Part shown: positions 1-7,712 of the stretch, one piece after another
Layout: every line of letters begins with the position of its first letter
Position numbering within the stretch: position 1 is the stretch's first letter
NCBI GenBank assembly: GCA_012031965.1
Contig: JAAUSC010000030.1
Coordinates: 1-47,292 of the forward strand
Length of the DNA stretch: 47,292 nt
Source: Scytonema sp. RU_4_4
GTDB taxonomy: Bacteria > Cyanobacteriota > Cyanobacteriia > Cyanobacteriales > Nostocaceae
Direction: 5' to 3'
Made by a program: the position numbers and the translations under genes
Notes under the pieces: model-generated
What the model was told of the DNA's origin: nothing
The model's input: the letters and a program-made list of their open reading frames with translations, nothing else
Databases searched by the model: none

Positions 1-371
1 AACCATGTAGTTGCGAATTGGGCAACATTGAAAGCCAATGGCAAGGCGGCAATAAATCCTAAAATACCAAAGGAAAAACGACCAACATACATGACCCCAA
101 CGAAAAAGCGATATTAGACGGAATCAAAAAAAGTTTGAAAGCAGGTGGTCATTCATTAGAAAGAGTCAAGAGAATACCGAATGATTATCGGATCTCGTAT
201 GCCCCTACAAGTAAGAAGTCAGGACGGAAATTCGAGTTAAACCAAGAAAATTTACCAACAGTTGAGTTCAACAAAAGTGCAGACATCAATACACTATTTC
301 AAGTAGCAAAACCTCCAAAGGCTACAGCAATACCAATAGATAAATGGTTTTTATACTCACCAACACCGTAA
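1..371 (+). pseudogene. C-terminal fragment of an unrecognised protein, apparently frameshifted
   Basis: Frame 1 is open from the left edge to a stop at 115-117. A second frame is open from 63 to the stop at 369-371. The two read naturally as one chain if a shift occurs around position 80, joining a KEKRPT-like end to a NIHDPNEKAILDGI-like start. Within the second frame the only early start is TTG at 135, which has no ribosome binding site, so a separate 78-aa gene is unlikely. The composition is basic and soluble, ending WFLYSPTP. I do not recognise the family; a toxin-domain C-terminus or a nuclease fragment is possible but unsupported. The 5' part lies outside the window. Confidence 0.3.
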
Positions 372-384
372 TCGAGTGATCGCC

Positions 385-518
385 CGTAGGTTGGGTTGAA
401 GCATGAAACCCAACAACTCAAGATTCAAACATTCCCGAGATATTACGGTTTACTTTGACTAAATGCCAACATAGCTGTAGGAAAAGTTAGGTGTCGCTGT
501 CGCTCTACCCAACCTACG
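385..518. repeat. MITE-like inverted repeat with GTAGGTTGGGT ends
   Basis: CGTAGGTTGGGT at 385-396 is mirrored by ACCCAACCTACG at 507-518. The same core occurs in the elements at 14477-14630 and 29459-29640, so this is a dispersed family with three members in the window. It has no coding capacity. Confidence 0.65.
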
Positions 519-887
519 AGATCGGATGCAGTATCGTCGGGCAAAAACACCTGGGGGAACTTACTTTTTTACTGTCGTCACTTACTAACGATGCAACTTG
601 CCATTTGGCAGCGTCGATTTTGGAAACACGTAATCCGGTATGAACGAGATTAAACTTGCGCACGTTGAGTATATTCATTACAACCCCGTAAAACATGGTA
701 AGCGTGCGATCGCCCAAGGATTCGGAATTTTCCAGTTTTCATCGTTATGTGCGTAAGGGTTTGGCTGATGTCAATTGGGGTGAAGGGAAGGAGATTTGCT
801 TCGTTGAAGGGATTGGAAATGAATGAAATTATGTGATTGGTATGATGAGGAGGGTGATTGCTTGGCAATGGCTTTGGTGATGAAGAA

Positions 888-1107
888 GGCGAACCGCTTT
901 TTGATTGGGTTTTGGGAACATAGGAGCGATCGCTTAACACTCAAACAACATGAAAAAACTGCCATAGGGTGGCGATCGCCCAAAAGGCACTGCACTCCGC
1001 GCAAAGGCGAACCGCTTTTTGACTGGGGTTTGGGAACATAGCAGTGATCGCCTAACTCTCAAACAAACTGGGATCAAGTCAAAAAGCTGCCATAGGGTGG
1101 CGATCGC
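888..1107. repeat. Imperfect ~105-bp direct duplication
   Basis: The segment starting GGCGAACCGCTTTTTGA at 888 is repeated from 1006, ending in CTGCCATAGGGTGGCGATCGC in both copies (the second with a short insertion). Each copy carries HIP1 octamers. It lies just upstream of the YkgJ-like gene. Confidence 0.6.
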
Positions 1108-1168
1108 TCTTTTTTATCACAGTTCCCGTCAGCGCTTCTCGATAAATCAATACTTTGTAGAGCAAGCT

Positions 1169-1855
1169 ATGAATAATGAACCAGAAGAATACCAGAAAGC
1201 ATCTGTACCTGAACTGCCAGCCATGTACAGCGAGGTGGCACAAGGACTTGCCTATTTACATAACCGCACTAATGCCACTACAGGACGCACGTTAGAAGCA
1301 GCTTCATTTACCTATGCTCTGATTGAACTGCTGATAGAGAAGGGGTTAATCAGCCTTGATGAAATTGACGAGCGCAAAAAGCAAGTGAGCGAACGACTGC
1401 TGATGCGGTTTCTCAAGCACGATGCTGGAGTGGCAATACAGGAACCGGAACAAGATAAATACACTTTCCAACAGACAGTTAAAATTGATTGCGAAAATCG
1501 GCTGCATCTGTGCCAAGCGGCTTGCTGCAAAATGGTTTTTCCTTTGTCCTATCAGGATATTGCAGAAGGTGTGATTAAATGGGAACTGAGCCGACCTTAC
1601 CGAATTGCCAAGGATGCGGATGGGTATTGTCACCATTTCGACCGCCAATGCAAAGGCTGTAGTGTTCATGACCAACGTCCCATTCCTTGCCGTGCCTACG
1701 ATTGCCGTAATGATCGCCGCATCTGGCTGGATTTTGAAAACAAAATCGTCAATCCCAAAATCAATGATCCCGACTGGCCGCACAACCTAAACATACCAGA
1801 AATGGAGATTCCTGGGAGGGAAAGCGATGTTCCAAGACCTCGACAAGACCCTTGA
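1169..1855 (+). CDS. YkgJ-family cysteine-cluster protein
   Basis: A 228-aa protein. The ATG at 1169 is chosen over upstream starts because the upstream codons translate a repeat (HIP1-containing) sequence and look non-coding. The middle has the Cys pattern of the YkgJ/UPF0153 family: a Cys, then CQAACC about seven residues later, then a YQDIAEG segment, and later CKGCSVHDQRPIPCRAYDC. Such Cys clusters are thought to chelate zinc or an iron-sulfur cluster; the biochemical role is not established. The 3' end overlaps the DUF4255 gene by 29 bases, which suggests translational coupling to the eCIS genes. Whether it is a particle component, a maturation factor or a passenger cannot be told. The family is clear, the function is not. 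Confidence 0.8.
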   Translation: MNNEPEEYQKASVPELPAMYSEVAQGLAYLHNRTNATTGRTLEAASFTYALIELLIEKGLISLDEIDERKKQVSERLLMRFLKHDAGVAIQEPEQDKYTFQQTVKIDCENRLHLCQAACCKMVFPLSYQDIAEGVIKWELSRPYRIAKDADGYCHHFDRQCKGCSVHDQRPIPCRAYDCRNDRRIWLDFENKIVNPKINDPDWPHNLNIPEMEIPGRESDVPRPRQDP

Positions 1856-2414
1856 AGAATTGCTGATTCAGAAAGTACCAGATTATAACAGCAACATAGA
1901 TATTAAAAACATAGATATTAAATTTGAGCTACCAAATCAAGACTGGGAAAGCAAACTACAGAAAGCAGCAACGATTAATCTATTTCTCTACGACATCCGC
2001 GAGAATCTAGAGTTACGGAGTAACGAAAGGTTCCTAACCCGCAATGGAGTTACGGGAACTGAAACCCTAGCACCCGTCCGCATGGATTTGTCGTATATGA
2101 TTACGGTTTGGACAAAAGAAATTGCGGATGAGCATCGGCTGCTGGGAAGTATTTTAAAAACTTTGCTATGCTATCCCACTCTGCCGACTGAAGTCCTGCA
2201 AGGAGAAATGAAACAATCTCTTCCCTTGCGTGCTTGGGTAACTCAACCCGAAAAAACGCCTAATACCTGGGATTTTTGGTCTTCTCTAGATGGGCGACTC
2301 AAAGCTGGTCTCAGTTATATGGTGACAGTTCCCGTTCAACCCTTTGCGCCTGTTGAAGTGCCTCTGGTTACGGAAAAAGTCATCAAATTGAAATATGAGA
2401 GAGAATTTTCATGA
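1827..2414 (+). CDS. DUF4255 (Pvc16_N) family protein, Afp16/Cis16-like tail terminator
   Basis: A 195-aa protein matching the DUF4255/Pvc16 N-terminal family: the N-terminal DLDKTLEELL helix, the INLFLYDIREN segment, the DLSYMITVW strand and the SYMVTVPVQPF strand. In Afp and PVC particles the homologue caps the tube/sheath at the end away from the baseplate and stops assembly at the right length. The length is that of a stand-alone family member. A strong Shine-Dalgarno (GGGAGGG, 1814-1820) precedes the ATG at 1827, inside the end of the YkgJ-like gene. It is the first recognisable structural gene of the cluster, whereas in Afp the terminator is last; placement at the front is common in cyanobacterial clusters. 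Confidence 0.88.
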   Translation: MFQDLDKTLEELLIQKVPDYNSNIDIKNIDIKFELPNQDWESKLQKAATINLFLYDIRENLELRSNERFLTRNGVTGTETLAPVRMDLSYMITVWTKEIADEHRLLGSILKTLLCYPTLPTEVLQGEMKQSLPLRAWVTQPEKTPNTWDFWSSLDGRLKAGLSYMVTVPVQPFAPVEVPLVTEKVIKLKYEREFS

Positions 2415-2428
2415 TGACTTTCAAGGTC

Positions 2429-2540
2429 TCTCGTTCCTATGCTCTGCATGGGAGTGCCTTAAAGTGGGCTGCTGCCTCCCAATAATTATATTGAAAGAGC
2501 TTACCAGTTATGCATCCCTTACCTCTGGCAAGGAACGAGA
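2429..2540. repeat. Small inverted-repeat element (TCTCGTTCC/GGAACGAGA)
   Basis: TCTCGTTCC at 2429-2437 is mirrored by GGAACGAGA at 2532-2540. The inside has short palindromes of the GGCTGCTGCCTCCC kind seen in cyanobacterial intergenic repeats. It begins 15 bases after the DUF4255 stop. A 91-codon open frame crosses it but shows no family resemblance. Confidence 0.5.
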
Positions 2541-2714
2541 AACGACCATCACGCAAGAGTTTGAATCTTACAGCGTTTTTCATCTATTTGAACCACAATC
2601 TTTCGTAGGGGCGCAAGGCATTGCGCCCCGGAGAGTGTGGTCTATTTACCCGAAAATTGCTGTAAATTGACACGTATGCCCCTTGTCCCCTTCTTTTACT
2701 GTTCCACGTGTCTG

Positions 2715-2826
2715 TTCCAAAAGTGCATAAGCTGATTTTGCTGGCACCTATTTATAGATAACGATGATTTCTTCCAAAAGTGCATAAGCTGATTTTGCTG
2801 GCACCTATTTATAGATAACGATGATT
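2715..2826. repeat. Perfect 57-bp tandem duplication
   Basis: The unit beginning TTCCAAAAGTGCATAAGCTG occurs at 2715-2771 and again at 2772-2826 with no mismatch, so the duplication is recent. It lies just upstream of a 58-aa ORF and could duplicate a regulatory segment. Confidence 0.9.
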
Positions 2827-2874
2827 AGTGAGACATCTGCCCTGTTGATCCAACAAGGATTAAAAAAATAAACT

Positions 2875-3051
2875 ATGGATACCTTAAACTTGGGTGCACC
2901 AAAAACAGATTTTTTTCATCTTCAACAAGCTTTGAGTGCGTGGGGCTTCATTCAAACTCCTGTATATAAAGCTTTTGCTCAAATCACTCAATTGCTCATA
3001 AAAAATTTTGTAAACAAGAATAGCAATATTCCGGAAAAAATTCTAAACTAG
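2875..3051 (+). CDS. Small ORF of 58 aa within the eCIS cluster
   Basis: ATG at 2875, stop TAG at 3049-3051. The product starts MDTLNLGAPK and has the amphipathic segment FHLQQALSAWGF followed by a Lys/Asn-rich tail. A weak AAGGAT lies at 2855-2860, about 14 bases upstream, which is far for a ribosome binding site. The amino-acid composition looks protein-like and the gene sits between DUF4255 and the carboxypeptidase-regulatory-like gene on the same strand. I do not recognise a family. It could be a small eCIS accessory peptide, a decayed gene end, or chance. Confidence 0.35.
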   Translation: MDTLNLGAPKTDFFHLQQALSAWGFIQTPVYKAFAQITQLLIKNFVNKNSNIPEKILN

Positions 3052-3110
3052 CGTTAGAAATTTTTCTGACATATTTACTGGAAAACTTTAAGTCAAAGTA
3101 AATATATGTA

Positions 3111-3707
3111 ATGGAAGAAATTGAAATTCGTCACAAAGTAGCGATCGCCGGAACGACTAGTGATGAAATTACTAACCAACCTATTGCGGATGTTGTCGTT
3201 GAACTATCAGGTCAAAATATACACATTAAAATGTGTGAAAATGGATCATTCTATTTGATTAACCAACAAACAGGTCAAGTCAAATTGCCAACATCACTCT
3301 CCAAAATTCAAAATGGTTTCTTCTATTTCATGGACTTGCCTAACGGCGAGTATACGTTAAAAGTTTCAGCCCCAAATTTAAAGAAGCGATATGCAGAAGA
3401 ACCTAAGGTACAGAAGGTTACCGTACCAAATTTGCAAGCGAACGTGCAATTATCTCCAACTCGGCTTGTTGGACAGGTGAAGCGCAGCGATAATAACGAG
3501 CCTATTGTCACAGCCTTAGTTAAACTAGGTGGTAGCGAATACCAAACTTTAACTAACGAGAAGGGTGAATATATTTTATTAGGCATCGTAGCTGGTAAAC
3601 CTACAGTACAGGTTTCGCATCCAAAGTTTGAGCAATCAAGCCAGCAAGTAGAACTGGTTGCAGGAATTGAACACATTCAAGATTTCAGTTTAAAACCATT
3701 AAGTTGA
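3111..3707 (+). CDS. Carboxypeptidase-regulatory-like (transthyretin-fold) domain protein
   Basis: A 198-aa soluble protein with two beta-sandwich repeats. The first, about residues 8-110, begins VAIAGTTSDEITNQPIAD; the second, about 113-197, begins RLVGQVKRSDNNEPIV and ends with the typical GEYILLGIVAGKPTVQV pattern. These match the CarboxypepD_reg-like fold used as surface or adhesive modules; there is no catalytic domain and no signal peptide. Such proteins are often found beside the DUF4255 and sheath genes in cyanobacterial eCIS clusters, so a particle-surface or cap-associated role is inferred. The ATG at 3111 has no clear ribosome binding site. Confidence 0.75.
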   Translation: MEEIEIRHKVAIAGTTSDEITNQPIADVVVELSGQNIHIKMCENGSFYLINQQTGQVKLPTSLSKIQNGFFYFMDLPNGEYTLKVSAPNLKKRYAEEPKVQKVTVPNLQANVQLSPTRLVGQVKRSDNNEPIVTALVKLGGSEYQTLTNEKGEYILLGIVAGKPTVQVSHPKFEQSSQQVELVAGIEHIQDFSLKPLS

Positions 3708-3831
3708 GTTCAATTGTGATGTCAAAAATCTACACGACTACACAATAGCTGTTGTAGTTCATATCAGTTCAAGAATTAACCTCAAGAATTAAGCAACACA
3801 GTGAATACTAATTCTCTTAAAGGAGAGTGTG

Positions 3832-5286
3832 ATGGCTGAATATTTGTCTCCTGGCGTTTATGTTGAGGAAATACCCTCATTAATCAAACCAATTGCTGGT
3901 GTCAGCACTAGCATCGCTGGATTTATTGGTGTTGTACCAAATTTATTACCAGAGCTGCCTGTATCTGTAGTCAATCAAGAGATTCGTAAGGGCGATGGTA
4001 TAAAAAAAGATTTTGAGCTACCAAAAAAGCACTACCCACTAATAATCCCAGAGCAAGATCAAGAGAAAAATTATCAGTTTTATGTAAAAGAAAATAGTGG
4101 TGTAGTCACAAAAATCGACGCTACCCTCAGAAATGACGAAGACAATCAGGTAGCTATAGTAACGCTTAGTCAAGAGCCTCCATTGACACAAGAACAAGTC
4201 CTTATAGGAGATTACAAGCATGTATTTAAACCTGTGCCTGTTGGTGAGGTTAAGCTATGCACTAACTTTACTGAGTTTACAAAATTCTTTGGTGACTTCA
4301 GCACCAATCTCGAACAAAATAGACTAGCTCATGCAGTGTATGGATTTTTTAACAATGGTGGATCTCGCTGCTATGTAGTGCGGGTAAATAAACAAAATGA
4401 CATTAACAACCAATTCCTAGAGCGGACATTTGAGCCGATTGACGAAATTGCAATAGTCGTAGCTCCAGGCATAACAGACGATGCTATTCGCGATGCTATT
4501 ATCACTCACTGCCAGCAGAAAACTCAAGACCGTTTTGCCATCTTTGATAGCCCAGAAGTGGTAGGGGATGATAAATTAGTTGATCTAACCAAGCTTTCCC
4601 TGTCTGATCCTGAAAACGTCCAGCCAAATCATTCAAACTACGCTGCTTTCTATTTTCCCTGGATAGAAGTTTTTGACCCAGCGACTAAAGACGACCCAAA
4701 GACTAAAGGTCGCAAATTTGTTCCGCCCAGCGGTCATATTGCTGGAATATATGCCAGAGTTGATACTAGTGTAGGAGTACATAAAGCCCCTGCAAATGAG
4801 GTTATATTAGGTGCACTAGGACTGAAGTACAACATTAGCAAGGCTCAACAAACATTGCTAAATCCTCAAGGTGTCAACTGTATCCGCAACCTCAACGGTA
4901 ACCTTCTGGTGTGGGGAGCAAGAACTATTGGTGGAGATGCTAACTCCGACTTGAAATATATCAATGTCCGGCGTACGCTGCTGTTCCTTAGGGAATCTAT
5001 TGATGAAGGCACGCAATGGGTTGTTTTTGAACCAAATACCCCAAATTTGTGGAAGAGAATTACTCGTAATGTCTCGGATTTCTTAACTACTGTCTGGCGT
5101 TCCGGGGCATTGTTTGGTGACACTCCTCAACAGGCGTTTTACGTCAAGTGCGATGCTGAAACAAACCCTCCAGAAGAGCGAGAATTGGGTCGAGTGGTTA
5201 CGGAAATTGGGGTTGCGATTGTCCGTCCTGCGGAATTTGTCATCTTCCGCATCAGCCAAGTTACACCTCTAACGAGCGGTTCTTGA
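3832..5286 (+). CDS. Phage tail sheath family protein 1 (Afp2-4-like)
   Basis: A 484-aa contractile sheath subunit. The N-terminal YLSPGVYVEEIPS and IAGVSTSIAGFIG motifs and the C-terminal FYVKCDAETNPPEERELG plus EIGVAIVRPAEFVIFRI block are the sheath family signature: the C-terminal strand donates to the neighbouring subunit. An insertion of roughly 70 residues (about residues 45-115) sits between the N-terminal arm and the NFTEFTKFFG motif and is probably a surface domain. The ATG at 3832 is chosen over the adjacent GTG at 3829 because AAGGAG (3820-3825) gives a spacing of 6. A second sheath gene follows 48 bases later. Confidence 0.95.
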   Translation: MAEYLSPGVYVEEIPSLIKPIAGVSTSIAGFIGVVPNLLPELPVSVVNQEIRKGDGIKKDFELPKKHYPLIIPEQDQEKNYQFYVKENSGVVTKIDATLRNDEDNQVAIVTLSQEPPLTQEQVLIGDYKHVFKPVPVGEVKLCTNFTEFTKFFGDFSTNLEQNRLAHAVYGFFNNGGSRCYVVRVNKQNDINNQFLERTFEPIDEIAIVVAPGITDDAIRDAIITHCQQKTQDRFAIFDSPEVVGDDKLVDLTKLSLSDPENVQPNHSNYAAFYFPWIEVFDPATKDDPKTKGRKFVPPSGHIAGIYARVDTSVGVHKAPANEVILGALGLKYNISKAQQTLLNPQGVNCIRNLNGNLLVWGARTIGGDANSDLKYINVRRTLLFLRESIDEGTQWVVFEPNTPNLWKRITRNVSDFLTTVWRSGALFGDTPQQAFYVKCDAETNPPEERELGRVVTEIGVAIVRPAEFVIFRISQVTPLTSGS

Positions 5287-5334
5287 ACGAACGGTTAACC
5301 CTCTCGCGTCCCTTACAAATCATGGAGGCTTTTC

Positions 5335-6753
5335 ATGCCAACAGTCTATAAGACTCCGGGGGTTTACAGAGAAGAGGTTTTTCTACAACCCCAAGAAGCA
5401 TTGCCTACTGGCATTCCTGCATTTATTGGGTTTGCTTGGGCGATCGCACCTTTAGAACAATTGCCACGAGGAATTGAGTTTCCTAAATCTCTTCCTGACC
5501 GCCTTAAAGGCAAAATCTATTATGATTCAAAGAAAAAGCTCCTGGTTTTTCCAGGCGTCATGAGCGCAGACATCAGGGATGAGTTGTTAAGACTCTCAGA
5601 AGACTTATTATTCGACGAAAAGGAAGACTTATTATTATTCAAAAAGGCAATACAGTCCCTTTTTGAAAATACTCAACAAGTTGTCAGTCTGCACCGCAAA
5701 CGAGACTTTGACAATGAGTTGCTCCCTCTACCTGAGAGCTACTTAGCAGAAGCGGTAAACGGTTTTTTTGAAAATGGCGGTATCCGTTGCTATGTGGCGC
5801 GTGCCGTTCCTGAGTCAGACAAGAGAAAAGAGGCGCTTATTCAAGCTTTGAATGTATTAGAGCCTTTGAACGATATAGACTTGGTTGCAATTCCTGATGC
5901 TATGACATTGCATCCAGACAGGCAAGCTATTATCGACGTGCAGCAAGCAGCCTTACAACACTGTGCAACTTGCGGCGATCGCATTGCCATACTGGATGCA
6001 CTACCCAGCCTAGAGAATGGTCAGCCGAAACTCACACTTAAGGATGAGGTTATATGGCAACATGACCGCCTTGTCAATCAACAAGAAGTTTTTAACGGAG
6101 TCTTATATTTCCCTTGGCTAAAAAATGCTCAAGATTATCCCAAGCAAGATAATCAATTAGAGAAAGGTCGTTTAGTACCGCCTTGCGGACATGTTGCTGG
6201 AATTATTGCTCGTAGCGATCGCAACCGTGGTGTCTTCAAAGCCCCAGCCAACGAAGAAATCTATGATGCCCTCGATTTGGAAGTGCCTGTTGACAACTCA
6301 ATTCAAGACGAGTTGAACCCTTTAGGCATTAATTGCCTGCGGGCTTTTCCAGGTAGAGGAATTCGCGTCTGGGGAGCGCGGACGCTTGCGGGTAACGATC
6401 CCAACTGGCGTTATGTCAACGTTCGGAGGCTGTTTCTTACTCTCACCCGCTGGATTGACCAGAATATGTTCTGGGCAACTTTTGAGCCGAATGGTCCATT
6501 ATTGTGGCTGCGGATTCAACGAGAACTAAGTTTTCACCTAGAGACGTTTTGGCAGGCAGGTGCTTTGCAAGGAGAAACTCGCCAGCAAGCATTTTACGTT
6601 AAATGCGATGAAGAAACAAATCCACTAGAAAACCGCGAAACTGGACAGGTTGTCACTGAAATTGGTCTTGCTCCCAATGCCCCAGCCGAATTCATAATTG
6701 TTCGTATTGTTCACCGCATCAGTGCACCTGAAATCATACAGCCTTACATATAA
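5335..6753 (+). CDS. Phage tail sheath family protein 2 (Afp2-4-like)
   Basis: A 472-aa paralogue of the preceding sheath protein with the same N-terminal YKTPGVYREEV arm, the GFFENGGIRCYV motif, the PPCGHVAGIIARSD motif and the C-terminal FYVKCDEETNPLENRETG block ending in EFIIVRIVHRI. The variable insertion after residue 45 differs completely from that of sheath 1, so the two probably present different outer surfaces. A good ribosome binding site, GGAGG (5324-5328), precedes the ATG. Afp and PVC also use several sheath paralogues, usually one main type plus special rings near the baseplate. Which one is the bulk sheath here cannot be told from sequence. Confidence 0.95.
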   Translation: MPTVYKTPGVYREEVFLQPQEALPTGIPAFIGFAWAIAPLEQLPRGIEFPKSLPDRLKGKIYYDSKKKLLVFPGVMSADIRDELLRLSEDLLFDEKEDLLLFKKAIQSLFENTQQVVSLHRKRDFDNELLPLPESYLAEAVNGFFENGGIRCYVARAVPESDKRKEALIQALNVLEPLNDIDLVAIPDAMTLHPDRQAIIDVQQAALQHCATCGDRIAILDALPSLENGQPKLTLKDEVIWQHDRLVNQQEVFNGVLYFPWLKNAQDYPKQDNQLEKGRLVPPCGHVAGIIARSDRNRGVFKAPANEEIYDALDLEVPVDNSIQDELNPLGINCLRAFPGRGIRVWGARTLAGNDPNWRYVNVRRLFLTLTRWIDQNMFWATFEPNGPLLWLRIQRELSFHLETFWQAGALQGETRQQAFYVKCDEETNPLENRETGQVVTEIGLAPNAPAEFIIVRIVHRISAPEIIQPYI

Positions 6754-6801
6754 GCAGATAAATCAACGAACGAACCAAACTAAAATTTAAGGAGGCTAAT
6801 T

Positions 6802-7230
6802 ATGGCAGCCGATGATCTTCCATACCGTGGCTTTAATTTTAAGGTTGAAATTGATGGTATCAGCGAAGCTGGCTTTCAAGAATGCAGTGGTTTAGATGTG
6901 ACAACCGATCCCGTGGAATACCGGGAAGGAGCTGACCCGAACCATGTACGCCATCTAACAGGACTCAACAAATACGCACCCATTACACTCAAACGCGGTG
7001 TTAGCGACTCCTCCAGCCTCTGGGATTGGCGGCAAAAGGTGATTGATGGCAAGACCGAACGTAAAAACGTATCAATTGTATTACTCAATGAAGCCCGAGA
7101 GGAGAAATTACGCTGGAACCTGAGTAAAGCATGGCCTTCCAAATGGACAGCTCCCACCTTTAACTCTACTAGCAACGAAGTAGCGATTGAATCATTAGAA
7201 ATTGTCTACGACGAAATGAAGAAAGGTTAA
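6802..7230 (+). CDS. Tail tube protein 1 (gp19 family, Afp1/Afp5-like)
   Basis: A 142-aa inner-tube protein of the T4 gp19 family: the N-terminal YRGFNFKVEIDGISEAGFQECSGLD motif, the VEYREGADPNHVRHLTG segment, the LKRGVSDSSSLWDWR motif and the C-terminal SNEVAIESLEIVYDEM strand. Hexameric rings of it form the rigid tube expelled on contraction. The length is normal for the family. It has the strongest ribosome binding site of the region, AAGGAGG (6789-6795), consistent with high copy number. A hairpin follows 23 bases after the stop and may limit read-through. Confidence 0.95.
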   Translation: MAADDLPYRGFNFKVEIDGISEAGFQECSGLDVTTDPVEYREGADPNHVRHLTGLNKYAPITLKRGVSDSSSLWDWRQKVIDGKTERKNVSIVLLNEAREEKLRWNLSKAWPSKWTAPTFNSTSNEVAIESLEIVYDEMKKG

Positions 7231-7253
7231 TAGTTATTGGTTAGTTGTTATGA

Positions 7254-7283
7254 GTTAGTGGTTAGTTGTTAGTAACCACTAAC
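7254..7283 (+). terminator. Hairpin after the tube gene, possible attenuator
   Basis: GTTAGTGGTTA (7254-7264) and TAACCACTAAC (7273-7283) form a perfect 11-bp stem with an 8-base loop. No T-run follows, so it is more likely an mRNA-end stabiliser or partial terminator than a full one. It separates the high-demand sheath/tube genes from the assembly genes. It is built from GTTAGTTGTTAGT heptamer-like repeats, so it may simply be a repeat. Confidence 0.45.
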
Positions 7284-7311
7284 CACCCTCCACTTCCCAT
7301 TTCTTGCTGCT

Positions 7312-7674
7312 ATGCTACAAACTGAATTTACCTTTACTCTACCAATGGGTTACGTTGATGAAGAAGGCAATCTGCATCGAGAAGGCGTTATGCGTTTGGC
7401 AACTGCCCTAGATGAAATTGCCCCTCTCAAAGACCCCCGCGTGCGAAGCAACCAAGCATATCTGCTCATGATTTTGCTCTCAAGAGTCATTACTAAACTC
7501 GGCACCCTGGAGTTTATCACTCCTAAAGTGATTGAAAACTTGTTCGCAGGTGATTTAGGCTATTTGCAAGACCTCTACTGCCGGATTAATAAAAATGGGC
7601 ACGATCGCGTCCGTACAAACTGCCCTCACTGTGAAAAACAGTTTGATGTAGAACTGAGTAGTATGGGGGGATAA
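7312..7674 (+). CDS. Tail-assembly-chaperone-like / T4-baseplate-like eCIS protein
   Basis: A 120-aa protein beginning with the EFTFTLPMGYVDEEGNLHR strand and an acidic MRLATALDEI segment, followed by a helical middle (NQAYLLMILLSRVITKLG) and a C-terminal TNCPHCEKQFDVEL half zinc-ribbon. Short proteins of this type follow the tube gene in many eCIS and phage clusters and are annotated as tail assembly or T4-baseplate-like. The position after the tube gene equals that of lambda G or similar tail-assembly chaperones. The frame ends GGG GGA TAA at 7666-7674, overlapping the DUF6760 frame. No clear Shine-Dalgarno precedes the ATG at 7312. See the frameshift entry at 7665-7712. Confidence 0.75.
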   Translation: MLQTEFTFTLPMGYVDEEGNLHREGVMRLATALDEIAPLKDPRVRSNQAYLLMILLSRVITKLGTLEFITPKVIENLFAGDLGYLQDLYCRINKNGHDRVRTNCPHCEKQFDVELSSMGG

Positions 7675-7712
7675 TTGGCTACCCCTTAGAGCGGCTGTAT
7701 AAGGAGGTAGCC
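7665..7712 (+). promoter_or_regulatory. Candidate programmed -1 ribosomal frameshift site (slippery heptamer plus hairpin)
   Basis: G GGG GGA (7665-7671) is an X XXY YYZ heptamer in the zero frame of the 120-aa gene, directly before its TAA stop. Five bases (7672-7676) separate it from a stem: GGCTACC-CCTTA (7677-7688) pairs with TAAGG-A-GGTAGCC (7700-7712), 12 pairs with one bulged A (7705) and an 11-base loop. Slipping back by one base keeps Gly-Gly pairing and leads into the DUF6760 frame, giving a fusion of about 173 aa. The sequence elements are seen directly; their function is inferred. Confidence 0.6.

Larger units (their letters stand above)
372..1168. other. Intergenic stretch with repeats, no convincing gene
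   Basis: About 800 bases without a supportable gene. It holds the GTAGGTTGGGT inverted-repeat element at 385-518, an imperfect direct duplication (888-1005 and 1006-1107) and several HIP1 octamers. The open frames on either strand are short, overlap each other and cover the repeats. Confidence 0.6.
2541..3110. other. Gap between DUF4255 and the next large gene
   Basis: It contains a partial GTAGGGGCGCAAGGC-type palindromic repeat (2605-2631), a perfect 57-bp tandem duplication (2715-2826) and one small ORF (2875-3051, listed separately). No other gene is supportable. Confidence 0.55.

Noticed and set aside
2395-2670. 91-codon plus-strand frame after DUF4255
   Set aside because: Crosses an inverted-repeat element and a palindromic GTAGGGGCGC repeat; Cys/Leu-rich nonsense composition.
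2715-2826. Possible CRISPR-like repeat
   Set aside because: Only two directly adjacent 57-bp copies with no spacers; a simple tandem duplication.
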